Made by a program: the position numbers and the translations under genes. Below the pieces are notes generated by a model. The model saw nothing but the letters and a program-made list of their open reading frames with translations, ran no database searches and was not told the origin of the DNA. Of a DNA stretch of 64,000 nucleotides, positions 33,292-44,879 are shown one piece after another. The first letter of the stretch is position 1, and each line of letters begins with the position of its first letter. Source of the DNA: Heterotrichella gracilis (taxonomy: Eukaryota > Sar > Xanthophyceae > Tribonematales > Xanthonemataceae); the NCBI GenBank assembly GCA_032358255.1, contig JAULBX010025153.1:1-64000 (forward strand). The letters run 5' to 3'.

Positions 33292-35840
33292 ATGGCTACC
33301 GTTCCCAAGGTTGCTGTAGTTGTTGGAGTTGGCCCAGGTGCGCATAACAAGGAAGTGAACACGTCTAGAAAGGAACACCTGCGGTGAATCCAGCACTTTG
33401 GGGTCACCTTGCGCACTTGGGCAGTTGCCATGCTGTAGGCAGTTTATCTATTGTTCCCGCGCTCAAACCCTACCCCACTTTCCCTTGGGACACAGGTTTG
33501 GGTGCGGCGGTGGCCCGCAAGTTTGCCAAGGAGGGGTACAGTGTCGGTCTGGTGGCGCGCCGGCTGGAGAGCATCAAGCCCTTGCAGGAGGAGATTGAGA
33601 AGGCAGGGGGGAAGGCCCTGGCGCTGCCCTACTCGACAGGTGACACACTGTGAGCTGGCAGCTGGCAGCGGTCCGCGAGTCCTATGCAATCACATGAGCA
33701 ATGTTACTCATACTCTGCGCTGGTGCTGGTTGCTTCAACCCATGCAATTGCAGAAGAATCGTGATTGTTTTGCTTCATTAAATTCGTTCCACGATCCTTC
33801 GTAGTTTATGATCCCCTGCAGCACGTTGTCTGTCGGCAAGTGAGGTACCCAGGGCAAAGTAGCAGTAATCCCAGTGTGCAATGACGCAGTCCGCTACTCT
33901 TCCTGCCCTCCCGTACTCACACATAGCACTCCGCTTTCTTCCTGCAGCCTCGGCTGATGACGTTGCAGCCGCCTTTGCAACCCTGAAAGAGAAGCTGGGA
34001 TCCCCGGACGTGCTGGTCTACAATGCAGGGCCTGGGGGCTTCACCTGGCCCCCGCCTTCATTTCTGGACACATCGCTGGCTAGCTTCCAGGCGGCGCTCG
34101 ATGCAGGGGTGACAGGGGCGTTCATGTGGGCCCAGAAGGTGCGGGAAAATATATTATATCTAAAGTTGTGCCAATTTGTTTATGTATGTCAGTCGTGTTG
34201 TGGAATTGGGCCACATTTGTTTGTATATTTTGGGAAGTGCAATGTATGGGTATTGGTGCTGACTACCGGCATACGCACATGCAGGGCCATTACCCTACAG
34301 TGTGAGCATGGCAATGCACAAGTGGTGGCAGTGTTGCTATGACCAATGGACCATTAAGTAGAAAGGAAGAAAGAAACAATACACCCCCACCCACAGTGGC
34401 CCCTCATTGACATTGTTGATGCACCTGAGGACATTGGCAATGAGCAACTATTGCGGACACATGCCACCTGCAGGTCATCCCGCACATGCTGGAGGTCAAA
34501 AAGGGCACAATCATTTTCACGGGGGCCACCGCATCGCTGCGTGGTGGGGCCAAATTCACGCTCCTGACAGTCCCCAAATTTGCTCTGCGCTCCCTGGCAC
34601 AGTCATTGGGTCGCGAATTCCAGCCCCATGTGAGTATCACTGCGAAATACATGTACATATGAATATCCTATTATAGGGGAAAACAATGCTCATCACAATG
34701 TTGCAATCGAATAGACATCTACAGCGGATGTAAGCAGGGTTGCATATATGCCCTGGGATTCTACCATTGGTGCATGGTGGGGCAGTATGTGTCGCAATGC
34801 CATTTTCACCATGGGAATTTTGTGGGGCAGGATATAAATCCTGGCTAGATGCTGGTGGTGACAACAAAAAACGTGGATCGTGGTGCAATGTCGCTCATGT
34901 CCATGCACGGCATTATGCTCCCGTGTGTTCGTTGACAGAGCCCTTGCCGTCAAGTGTGGGAAGAAAGCACTGCAAAATGTCCTCCCCACATATGGTTGAA
35001 ATGTAGACCAATCCAGCCCCTGCAAAAGGCTGGAAACCCATGCATTATGCCCCATTGTGGCCACCTCTTGGGCCCTACATTCCACGTGACCCCTAAGGGT
35101 TTGCCCAGGTCTGTGTGTGTTTCCCCTCAGGGTGTGCATGTGAGCCATGTGATCATCGATGGGCACATCAACGAGCGCGAGGGCTGCATGGCGCCCGCAG
35201 CTATCGCTGACACTTACTGGATGCTGCACACCCAGGTGAGGGTTGAGGGTGGCGGTGGCCAGACTTCTGCAGCAGAAGCATGAATCAATGGGAGTTTGCC
35301 AATGATTTTCTCCTTGTACTCCTCCGCAATGATGTGGCTTTTGTCTGTGCTCCGCATGTAAGCGTGTTTCTAAATTGCCAAGTCAATGGGAGTTGGGTGT
35401 ATCTGCTCAGCAAGATCTGATTGCAGCAATTGCATGGTTAGTAAGTGCTGAACGGGGTTTACAGTTGTTGATCAACTGCAAATGCGGACCAGCTGGTCAT
35501 ACTAAGTGTAATAAAATTTATCACTATTATTAAACTATAGAAAGAAAGTAAGAAAGAAACAGAACGCCCCCACACACGGCGGCAAACCACAACCACCAAA
35601 GTTGAAAAACACAGACAAGCCGGGCAGCAACCAGTGGAACATGGCGTGGGTAACAAGGGCATAGCACCTAAGCATAGCCCCGACTATATCTTAACGCCTT
35701 TGTGGTGCCTGCACCGCATGCCTGGTGCCACCATGATCGAAGCATGTTGTAGGTAACAAGCGCTCGCACCCTGCCTCCCGCAGGACAAGAGTGCTTGGAC
35801 CCACGAGCTTGAGCTGAGGCCCTTCACAGAGAAGTGGTGA
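33292..35840 (+). CDS. short-chain dehydrogenase/reductase lacking the catalytic Tyr
   Basis: An NAD(P)-binding SDR. Six frame-consistent exons (33292-33337, 33496-33639, 33948-34138, 34474-34629, 35131-35235, 35784-35840) give 232 aa. Cofactor motif GVGPGLGAAVA at residues 12-22, followed by GLVARR. NAG motif at about 92. The active-site region reads FTGATASLRGG ... TVPKFALRSLAQ: the Lys is present, but the position four before it is Leu where most SDRs have the catalytic Tyr. The C-terminus has GVHVSHVIIDGHI. I recall a subfamily of bacterial and plant SDRs with a similar ATASLRGG ... AKFALR layout and no Tyr, so this may be a family trait rather than decay. Length is typical. Introns 3 and 5 carry (GAAA)n elements. 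The substrate is unknown. Confidence 0.87.
34360..34391 (-). repeat. (GAAA)n-tailed dispersed element, copy 3
   Basis: GAAAGGAAGAAAGAAAC followed by a C-rich end, inside SDR intron 3 about 80 bp before the exon 4 acceptor. More degenerate than the others. Confidence 0.45.
35539..35576 (-). repeat. (GAAA)n-tailed dispersed element, copy 4
   Basis: GAAAGAAAGTAAGAAAGAAAC followed by AGAACGCCCCCAC, inside SDR intron 5. On the minus strand about 60-100 bp upstream of the (TTTC)n tail look related to copy 2. Confidence 0.5.
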
Positions 35841-38188
35841 GCGCCTGGAAGGCAGGGGTGCAGCTGGATGCGGGCATGTGTTCTTTACAACCTAGGTGTA
35901 CATGGCATACACACTTCAAGCGCACGCGTGCTGTGGCCGCAATGGATAGCCGTGTGGAGCAGCAGGAGCAGAAGGGAGAACGCAGCAGCAAGGTACCAGC
36001 GGCTCAATAAGATGACATCTACCGCGATAGATCTGCAGCAGCTGGCAAGAAATGAGCTCAGTCCTGACTGGTACAGGGTGTCCACTGCTGGTTGCACAAC
36101 ACTGGCTTGATTCGAACCCACTTGGATTAGCTGCTTTGTGTGTTTGCATTGCAATCTGCTCCAAAAAAAATAGTATGGCATATTATGCGGTATTTCATAC
36201 AATGTAGTCCACTGGTAGTACTTGTTTTATTCAGTTGCAGAGTTACACATGCAAGCCTTAGGCTTGACACCTTATTGGCACAGATTGGAAAGATGGTAAC
36301 TACGGGCACCACACTGGCGTACGTACCAGAGTTATTACTCTGCATGTGATCATCACTGGCCTATTGGGATGAGCTTGACCTTGTGCCGGGCCCCGCGAGG
36401 TCCCATCTCTCGTACAAAGGCTTATGACGCATTTGAAATCACAATGGCCGATACGATAATCCAATTGGTGGTTCCATTAATGTGGTTACAACTGAGTTGC
36501 GCAATTGCATTAATGGACCACCAGGTGTGTGCATGGCATGCATTGCATATGAACGTCCAACGCGTCAAAATGGAATTGAACTTCAGTTGAATTTAATCTG
36601 GAATTGTATGACGTTAACGTTGTGATCTTGACAACTTGGACTGGGCTCTTCAACAATACCAAATTGGGATCAGTCCCTATCCGTAAACCGTCTGGCAATT
36701 TTCAAAGTAGTATCACTAAACCACGATTACTCTGCTCAGTTGAAAAGGGCTAAAAGTCACTGTGTCTGAAAAACAATTGGAAACAAAGTCTTGAAACTCC
36801 GGGTCGGAAACTGCATCTGTATTTGAAACACTGTTGATGATCATGGAACCTGATTTGAATAGGCTGGGCAGAGCTGAATGCAGAACTCTGAAGCCAAATC
36901 TAACTCTCCAGCAAAACTGTACTGCTAGTGTCTCACTGGCATGATATGGTGGTGGTCACCAGCATCTGCAGAAGAAAACTGCCCAATATGCTGTTCACTG
37001 AACATGCTCCGATCACCCCCCACTCCAGCCTGGCACTAGCTATCCAAAAGTTGGTGCAGAAGCAATATCTTGTCCTAATTCACATGGCATTATATTGTTC
37101 AGGTGGTCATCTAATACTAAAACTTGAAAACAAAACGAGAAACGATGCGATGGACAGCCTCAGGGCTCCAGTAAACACGGTGTTACCTTCGGAAGACAAA
37201 ACTTTTTCAACACAGCTCCTCAATGGAGAGAAAATTGCACAACTGCACATGTCTGGTACAATTGTATGATACACCCACTGCACATGCAGCTGCAGTTTCT
37301 AAGAGGGACTCCTGGGCAGCTTCAATGGAAAATTGCAAAGCCCTTGCGGCAAACAGTCCTACTTTCACACGGTGTACATCACGTCCAAAGTCTATCCATG
37401 CATTGTGTCAAGAAAAGAAGGGCATATCACGAATGCCAGTGCGCCCTACGAGCCATGACCAGTTGCCACTGGACAATGGTTCATGTCAATAACCAGATGT
37501 GGCACCAGGCAAACATGAAAAATTCAATATATCCCTGCGCAACGTGCTTCATATGGTCTGGCACCCATGAACGTTTGCGAGCTGAAACCAGAAATTGACC
37601 CTGACAGGGTTTAGCCTGAAAAACGCGGTTGGATGGCTGGATGCATTGGAAAAGGGGTTCCGCAGGGAACCAAATATTAAGCAATGAAACGTGTGCACAG
37701 ATGCTCAGTGGCACAGTTGGTGGAAGGTGTGCTACACCACCGAGAAAGGCAAAGAGATCGCAAGCTGTTAAAAATCATACGTTGAAAACATCTGCTGAAT
37801 AGGAAAACTATCAGGCTGTCGCAATTGCTTTCACACACTCTACAACAGACCCAAGTGCAAAGTGGAGTGTCCCTCAGCCACTGCTATGCTAAATCCTTCA
37901 TGGACGCTCACATCAAAATCTTCTCAAAATTCATTGTGCTTCTAGCGACAAAATCACATCTTCTCAAAACTCAACCAAAATCACGCAGCTCTCCCAGGCA
38001 GGATCAAATGCCTCAGCAGCTGCAAATCTCCCTACAGCATTAAAACAGTCCCTCAAAATAGAAAGGGTCCCCATGCCGGCACCACGGGGTGTTGAAGGGT
38101 AAGCGTGTGTACGACGCGCCACAACGTGAGTGTTCAGCCCACGTCACCTATGGATCACGATGGCATGCTCGCATCAGGCGGATGGAGC
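35841..38188. other. gene-poor, A/T-richer convergent region
   Basis: About 2.3 kb between the SDR stop and the kinase stop, visibly richer in A/T than the flanks from about 36150 to 38060. Open frames such as 36928-37269 (+) show no domain or splice support. A GGGTTCGAATC-like B-box on the minus strand near 36107-36118 has no matching tRNA fold. It may be an old, unrecognised mobile element. Confidence 0.4.
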
Positions 38189-41100
38189 TCAGTGGCTGGC
38201 AGTGCGCCGACTGTCATACATTTCCTGCAGCCGATCCAGCACATCCACGATGCGGGGCCTGCAGCGCGAGGATTTGTGTGTGAGAATCAATGAGATTTGG
38301 AAGCTAAAGGTACAGCAGGCTCAACACAAGGTGAACCACATGCTGCCATATGGCGGAGTGCTGCACGAATCCATTAATAACTGAATTGTTCCTAAATGCT
38401 GCGTGACACACCCTCTCCACATACACAAATCTCCTCTGCACACCCTCCCACAGCCCACCCACCTGGCCTCCGGGTCATGAGCCCAGCACTGGGTCATGAG
38501 ATCAACATACTCCTTGGGCAGGTGCTGGGGGATGGGTGGGCGCTGTCGGTTGATGGACACCATGTACAGCACTGCCCCCTGGCGCTGGCCCTCATACACG
38601 AGCTGGCCCATCACCACCTCCCACACTGCAGCAGGCAAAGGAGTGTGAGCCACAGCGGTTGTAAACCCTAATGGGGTTTAGGGTTCAAGGTACCAGCGGG
38701 TTGGTGGTAGATGGCATGCTGGGCAAGTAGCTGACGTGATGGTAGTGGGTGGTGGCACAGCGACAGAGGGTACATGGCACTCTGAGATACAAACACACAC
38801 ATGAAGTGAGCTAAACAACCACTTCTACCAGCAAGCATTAGACACAGCACACGGTTTTCACATGGTGCGCCACTCACTCATCAGGCCAAAGGCGTACACA
38901 TCCGCCGCATATGACAGCCTGTGGTCCGACAGCATCTCAGGCGCGGCATAGGGCAGGGTGCCAACCGTGCTTGTGTAGACGCTCTTGGATCCAGGCTGCA
39001 GCATCCGGGAGAGGCCGAAGTCCGCCAGCTTGCAGGTGAAGCGGCGGGAGTCTGACAGCGTCGTCTTGAGCAGCACGTTGCCTGTGTTGAGGTCACCGTG
39101 GATGACCCCGCAGGAGTGCAGGTACTCCAGCCCAGCGGCGATGTCGATGAGGGTGCTGAACACTTTGCCCTGCATGCCAAGGGGGAGGATGTCAGGCACA
39201 TGACAGCTGCTGGGGGGGGGACAGGACATCCAAATGCCAGTTGTTGCCTCAACGGCAAGTTCATTCTGCCTATATGATTCCTTGACATGAGCCGCTGCTG
39301 ACCTTGAAAAAGTATCTCATGTAAATTGCAATTGTGGGGAGGGCCGGGAGGCGGACGGAAAAATAATAAGAATGGCATAATATGCAATGCATTGCTTGCT
39401 GCTTGTAATCAGTTGGTGTATTGCCTGATTATCCCATCAGTGCTATGGCCAGGCCAATGGTGCCAAACAATGACACATCCATGCATTGGATACAAGGATT
39501 TTCACTGAATCTAAACCTAATCCCTAAATCAATGGTTGCTGCCACCTACCCAGTGCGGTGTGCCGTCCTCAGCCACCGTCCTGCGTGCCTTCAGGGCCTC
39601 ATGTAGGGAGCCGCCGTCGCAGTACTCCATCACCACCCACGTCTTGGAGTGGCGCATGCGGGACACCTGCTCCGCAACCCTAGGGTCTTGCTCCTCCTCC
39701 TGGGAACTCGTGTTGGCGGCCATGCCTGGGGTGTCAGGTGAGTGGGCCAAGGAGAGTTCTGGCATTGTTGTGGAGGGGGAGGCGGGGGGCGATTGGCGAT
39801 CAACGGAGGCGGGGGAGTCGGTGCCACTGCCTGCATGCGGAGGCGCCATGTGGCAGCATGTAACGGGATGCGCCAGGTGGCAATGGGCTAGGAGAGCGGA
39901 GTGCTGCTCAGGAGCAGCCAGCAGGCAAGCGCATGGCGTGGCAAGCACATGTTGCAGTGGCCCATCCTAACAAACAATTGTGCATCTGCAGCAGTGCAGA
40001 TGCATCCACCACCCTTTGCCTCACCTGACTTGGCTTCCTGCTCCTTGCTCCTGTGCGGCGCATGCAGCAGCAGTCCAGGTGCCTGCCTGCTCCCATCCTG
40101 GTAAAGCATACCCAGGCCAGCAACACCCGGCCCACGCAAGCAGCTGGCTTCGTGGGCTCCCGCCCACATGGCCATTGCTGTTGTGCTGCTGCAGTCCATG
40201 GACATGGCGCGCTGCCTGGGCTGGCGTCCCCAGCGCCCGCTGCAGATGACCTGACCAGCCAGGTCCATGCTTGCTCGGCTGCCAAAAGGGGAGGCGTGCC
40301 GGGTGCCGCCAGGGGAGCGCTCGAGGGAGGGGCGGATGACGGGGAGGTCGCCCGCAACGTCCTCGCTTGGCTCCGCAGCACTGTTGGGTGCAGGGGATGA
40401 ACAGCGGGGGATGCCGGATTCCGGGAGGGAGATGCTGCGCAGCACATGCAGGCTGCTGCCCTTGGTACCACCAGACGATAGCCTGGGGATGGTGATTGGG
40501 GTGCTGGAGCCAGTGCTACCAGAGGAGTGGTGTGCCATGTCGTTGCTGAGGTCCAGCTTGGACATGTTGATTGGTGTTGATGAGACTGACAGGGTGTTGC
40601 ATGGCGCGGTGTAGACCTTGAAGGTGGTGACGATGTTGGGGTGTGACAGGTGGCAGCTGAGTACCGACTCGCGCCCCACCGCCTGCAGCTGCGAGGTGCT
40701 GTGGTCGATGATCTTCACCGCCACGTTCACGCTGCGCCACCGGGCTGCGGCGTGTGGGAGGCAGAAGGTGAGGGGCGGTTGGTGTGTGGGGGGCCAAAGG
40801 GTTTTCTGTGGTGGATGGCAGCGCTGTACGGAAGGGTGTCATGTACAAAGTGGAACAAAGGGTGGCAAGTTGTCAGGGTGTTGTCGATATCAGCATGCTT
40901 GCCAAGCTTGTTGTATGCTAGTGAATTAATTCCATTTGTAACTAGCAGGCGTGATGTTTGACTACAAAGGAACCTTTACTGGGCAGCAACATGCGTGAAC
41001 ATGCCGTGCGTTCATGCAGGCCTACGGGGTGTCACATACCTTTGTGCACTCGCCCAAACGCGCCTTTGCCAATAAGGTCGCCCACGCTCAGGCCTTGAAT

Positions 41101-41541
41101 GGGCGACCGGCTGGTGCGCAGGCGGACAATACTCCGCAGCTCGCTGGGGTCCACGATGGCCTCCAGCGAGGGCTCTCCGTCAGCCGCAGGGGCCAGCACT
41201 GCTTCCAGCAGCACTTGTTCGGCTGGGTGGCCCTCCTGTGGCACGGAGTCAAACGAAGAGCCCGAATAGCTGCGCTCAGTTGGGGTGGCAAGCGGGCTAG
41301 CCGGAGGTGACTGGCTCCAGACTGGGTAGCCGCTGGCAGGGACGCACGGCACACCACAGGCGACAAGAGGCGCAGTGCTGTCGGTAGCAACGGCCGGAAG
41401 CTGTTGCTGTTTCTGGGTGTCTTGCTGGACGACAAGGGGCGCGGCGGCCTTGGTCCAAAAGTAGAGCAGCCAAGCCACGCTGGTGGCCGTTGCCGCCAAA
41501 AGCGCAATGACGAGGACTAGGCACGACTCCGCCGGGTCCAT
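38189..41541 (-). CDS. membrane-anchored TKL-like protein kinase with a large N-lobe insert
   Basis: Six frame-consistent exons (41541-41040, 40744-40025, 39830-39550, 39169-38878, 38625-38463, 38258-38189) give 675 aa. Residues 9-30 are hydrophobic (VLVIALLAATATSVAWLLYF), a signal anchor. Residues 30-145 are low-complexity. The kinase domain starts with GKGAFGRVHKG (158-168) and VAVKII (Lys 178). A Ser/Pro/Gly-rich insert of about 260 residues separates HPNIVTTFKVYT from WVVMEYCDGGSL (about 477). The C-lobe has HGDLNTGN (Asp 527; HGD replaces HRD), ADFGLSR (Asp 551) and the APE motif (577-579), then MWEVVMGQLVYEG and RPRIVDVLDRLQ. The C-lobe resembles the tyrosine-kinase-like kinases abundant in green algae. 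The catalytic Lys, Asp and DFG are present, so it may be active despite HGD. Partner and pathway are unknown. A TTTAGGG hairpin lies in the intron after exon 4. Confidence 0.86.
38661..38687. repeat. head-to-head telomere-type motif
   Basis: GTAAACCCTAATGGGGTTTAGGGTT lies in a kinase intron. TAAACCC and GGGTTTA form perfect 7-bp arms around a 5-base loop, so C-strand and G-strand telomere motifs face each other. Confidence 0.8.
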
Positions 41542-43509
41542 TGCTTTGCAAGAATTAGCTTGCGCTGTAGGTCGGAATGCTGGAAGAACCTCAGTTTACT
41601 TCTCGTGCAACCTCTTGGTGCCGCATACTTTCCTGTAGAAGCAGGGAACGGGTTGGAATTGCACGGCAAGCATGGCAAGCATGGCATAGCCGCGGGGGCT
41701 TGACCCGCACATCCTTGCCGTGAAGTACAAGCATGCTTTGGCCAAGTTGAGCTTATAAGCGGTTCGTGTGTGTTTAAGTTGTGATGGTGCGGGTAGAAGG
41801 TGGGGATTAAAGGATGTTCCATTGGAAGGTTTGGGCAAAGTTTCGAGAAGGTTTATTACGTAAGACACCCATGCTGGCAATCATTGGAATGGCTGGGTCC
41901 AACCCTCAAATGGTAGCATGGCACCCAAACACCGTGGTGGGCACTTTGTCGAGTTACTCGCACAAACTTCTTACGCTGGTTAGCTTGGACAGGGACGAGT
42001 GCACGTCCCTTCAGCTCGTCAGCACGTCCCTTCAGCATTCAATCGTCTACCCCACTCGTCTACACCAGTTGCAATCAAGCGCAACATCTTTGGGAAACAG
42101 TTTTACACCTTACAGAACACCACAGCCTTACCGGCGTTTCAGCGCAGGTGAGGTGCCCGAATTGCTGTTCCTCCAAGTGCCGTCGCGCTGAGCTCAACCT
42201 GTGAAACCCTAAAATGTGTTGCAATATGGCACCACCGTATACGTAGCTCGAGTTTTCCCGAGGAGATGAAGCGCTAGCTGCATAGGTGTGCAACTAAGAG
42301 TGCGGCATTGGGTGTTAGACTGAATAGACGTCAATGGTGTACTGCGCCTACACCAAGGGGTGTTCGTTTTGCAGCAGTTTTTGCTCGAGCCGCGGAAGGA
42401 AAGAAGTTTCGATTTCTGAGAAAACCCTTTCGAAGGTTTTATCCTTCCCTTTTTGCCAAAAAGCGGCCCCAAAAAGCGCAAATAGGGCAGACCAATGGAT
42501 TTGATTCGCTTGGAAGGGATTGGACTACTCAGCAACGCCTTTTGGTATGACACCACACCAACTCCCATGGGCACGCAACAAGTGTGGCTCATGTCAGCTT
42601 TTGACCCCAAAGTCGGCTCAACAGCGCCAAATCACGAGATACAACTGGCGTTACGCCGTATCACCTCATAAAGTGCTGGCCTCACGCGAATGGTGGAATA
42701 CTCATTACGCAGTCAGCGACACGTCAGGCGGGCTAGCACTGCTAGTAGCAGGAACTCAATCACATTTCATGTCCAAAAATACAAAAAAATCTAGCGCTGG
42801 CATTTATCTTTATACTTTCAGTCCAAAAGCTGACCAAAGACAACAACCCAAAACAGTATGTACAGCAACTTTACTTGTACAAACAGTATGTACAGCAACT
42901 TTACTTGCACTAAGTACACCAAAGCCAAATACCCCAACTGACAGTCAATTTTGGCTCTCATTTTGAACCCCCCAAAACGCCCTTCTCAATGCGATTCGCA
43001 TCCCCCTCGGGTGCTTGCATGCAGCTGCCTGCACCCTGCGCTACGCTAGTGTTTGCCCAGGAGGCTCCCTGCCAGTGAGTGTAGTTCGCCTCAGTTCTGC
43101 ACCCTACACAATTCCTTGGTCCTGTGCAGCACGCCAACGGCCTACTTCGCCCAGTGACGAGAGGCGACCGTCATTCAGCAGCCGACAGCCAGGGCGCTGC
43201 AGTGTTGGCTGAGTCCTGCCGGCCATGTGGTAGATGGTCGTGCAATATCCTGACCATGAAAACACCTGTACAAGCGCGCAAAGTATCAGAATACACATAC
43301 AGCACCAGCAGTGAGGCATGAAAAACCAACTTCACCAGGGGCTCACAACTGATGTAAGCCCCTTGCCCTTATGATACCAAGCCAAGTGAGAGAGCAACAC
43401 CAGCGACCGCTCAACTGTGCACAACCGCAATGATCCTGCCCCAACAGCATCGTGATGGGTCTTACCTGTCATCCAGCTGTCCAGTGCAGGTTCAAGGTGG
43501 CCGCAGCGC
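41542..43509. other. intergenic region between the kinase start and the PAP/fibrillin stop
   Basis: About 2 kb. It must hold the kinase promoter and the PAP 3' UTR. The part from about 42300 to 42960 is A/T-richer and has a 148-codon open frame (42520-42966, +) without a recognised domain. A 30-bp tandem repeat lies at 42851-42910. A near-palindrome CCCTTTCGAAGG occurs at about 42425. Confidence 0.4.
42851..42910. repeat. 30-bp tandem duplication
   Basis: Two adjacent 30-bp units beginning AAACAGTATGTACAGC (42851-42880 and 42881-42910), differing at one base near the end. The length is a multiple of three, so the surrounding open frame stays open. Confidence 0.85.
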
Positions 43510-44879
43510 CTATGCCTCGGGCAACTCCTTGGGGTTTTTCATGGTCAGCACAAACAAGTTGCCTGCAAACAAACCATATCAAGGGTTTCCAGCCTTCAAG
43601 GTACACAAGGTGCTGCATTTTTTACCGCTGTGGGAGATTGCAGCAGGCACCACCGCAGGTAATCGGCTCTCCACCTTCATGTCAACGCTCCTATCGAGTC
43701 GCCACCCATTTGTATTTTAGCACTCGCATTACATCCACACCGTGCAACAAAACCCGTTCATAAAGCCAACCTATGCAGTCGGCAGCATAGCACAAGCCTA
43801 CCCAGTGGAGACAAGCCCACCTTTATCTCCTCGGCTGATACGCAGCTGCTCATCCACATATGTGGTATCCAGTTCGCCCCGTGCTGAATCCGGTGCAGTG
43901 ATGGGGATGAGGCCGAGGAGTTTGAACTGCTTGAACTGGACAGCAACCTTGCTCTTGGACATGGGCGTCAGATCTGCTTTAACCTACGTGACCGCAATAT
44001 GTCAGGGTGTTAAGAAAAAAATTGTTACTTGCAGAATGGACGTGGCATGGGGCCATGTCACCAGTTCAGACCCTGCCACAGCAGTCTGCAAGTATTGCAA
44101 GCTGTGCAGGACAGTGGATAAGGAGGTGACTTGAACCATGTTGGGTACCTGGTTGAAGAATGGGAAACTCTCCTTGTTCTGCGCCTTCAAGTTGGCTGCA
44201 TCTGCAGCCAGTAAAGCAAGAGTCAGATGGCGCAACTCCCCCGATCAAATGCCTCGGACACGCGCTAGCAGCGGCACCAAGTTGCCAAAGAAAAGACCAG
44301 CCCGATAAAGTAAACGGGCGACTCACCAATGAGTTGGTAGATTGGACCACTGGGTCGCAGGAGAGGTGGCCTTGTGGTGCCCAGTATACTGCTGCTGGTG
44401 GTGTACAGCAGCTCCCACTTGCCGTTGATGAGTGGGGACGCCAGGGACTTTGGGTTGGGGTTTAGCTTCTCAACTTCTGATGCAAGCTTGTTTATCAGGG
44501 CCTTGTCCTCCTCGGATGCAGTCAGGCCGCGTTTCAATGGCTTGATTGCATCAAGTAGCTGCAGTGCACAGGGTGGAGTGAGCGAGAAGCTGACAGCAGA
44601 ACCATTCATATGCATGCACATGCCTGACGTCCAAATATACATTGTTCACTGGTCAAACTTCAAGGTGCGTGAACTTTCACGTACTGCAGCCTTCTTCTCC
44701 TCTCGCTTCTCCATCCCCCCACGCTTCGTGAAAGCTGACAGGAAGGCAGACGTGGTGTGCACTCGCCTGTGCTCCCTGTTCCAAGCTGCGTGGTTGGGGC
44801 GGACGAAGGCTGAGCCTGAGGTGCACGGCTCCGAGAGGAAGGTGGCACGATCAGGCTTTGCAGCAACGCGGGCAAACAT
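43510..44879 (-). CDS. plastid-lipid-associated protein (PAP/fibrillin)
   Basis: A plastoglobule/thylakoid lipid-associated protein, expected in the chloroplast. Five frame-consistent exons (44879-44685, 44558-44327, 44201-44149, 43983-43821, 43562-43510) give 231 aa. Residues 1 to about 45 are Ala/Ser/Arg-rich and transit-peptide-like. The PAP domain follows: [11 protein letters not shown] (66-76), [17 protein letters not shown] (about 107-123), the [10 protein letters not shown] stretch, FPFFNQ (about 155-160), [17 protein letters not shown], and the near-terminal [24 protein letters not shown]. These are the conserved blocks of the family in the right order. The protein ends directly after KNPKELPEA, so it is a compact single-domain member. 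The start is the ATG (MFARVAAKP) that opens the transit-like segment. The exact fibrillin subgroup cannot be told by eye. Divergent from the aldo-keto reductase gene. Confidence 0.94.

Noticed and set aside
36100-36170. tRNA-like B-box (GGGTTCGAATC) on the minus strand
   Set aside because: No matching A-box, acceptor stem or anticodon arm can be folded around it. A similar B-box-like GGTTCGAAC near 51333 also fails.
36928-37269. 113-codon open frame (+)
   Set aside because: No domain, no splice support, in an A/T-rich gene-free region.
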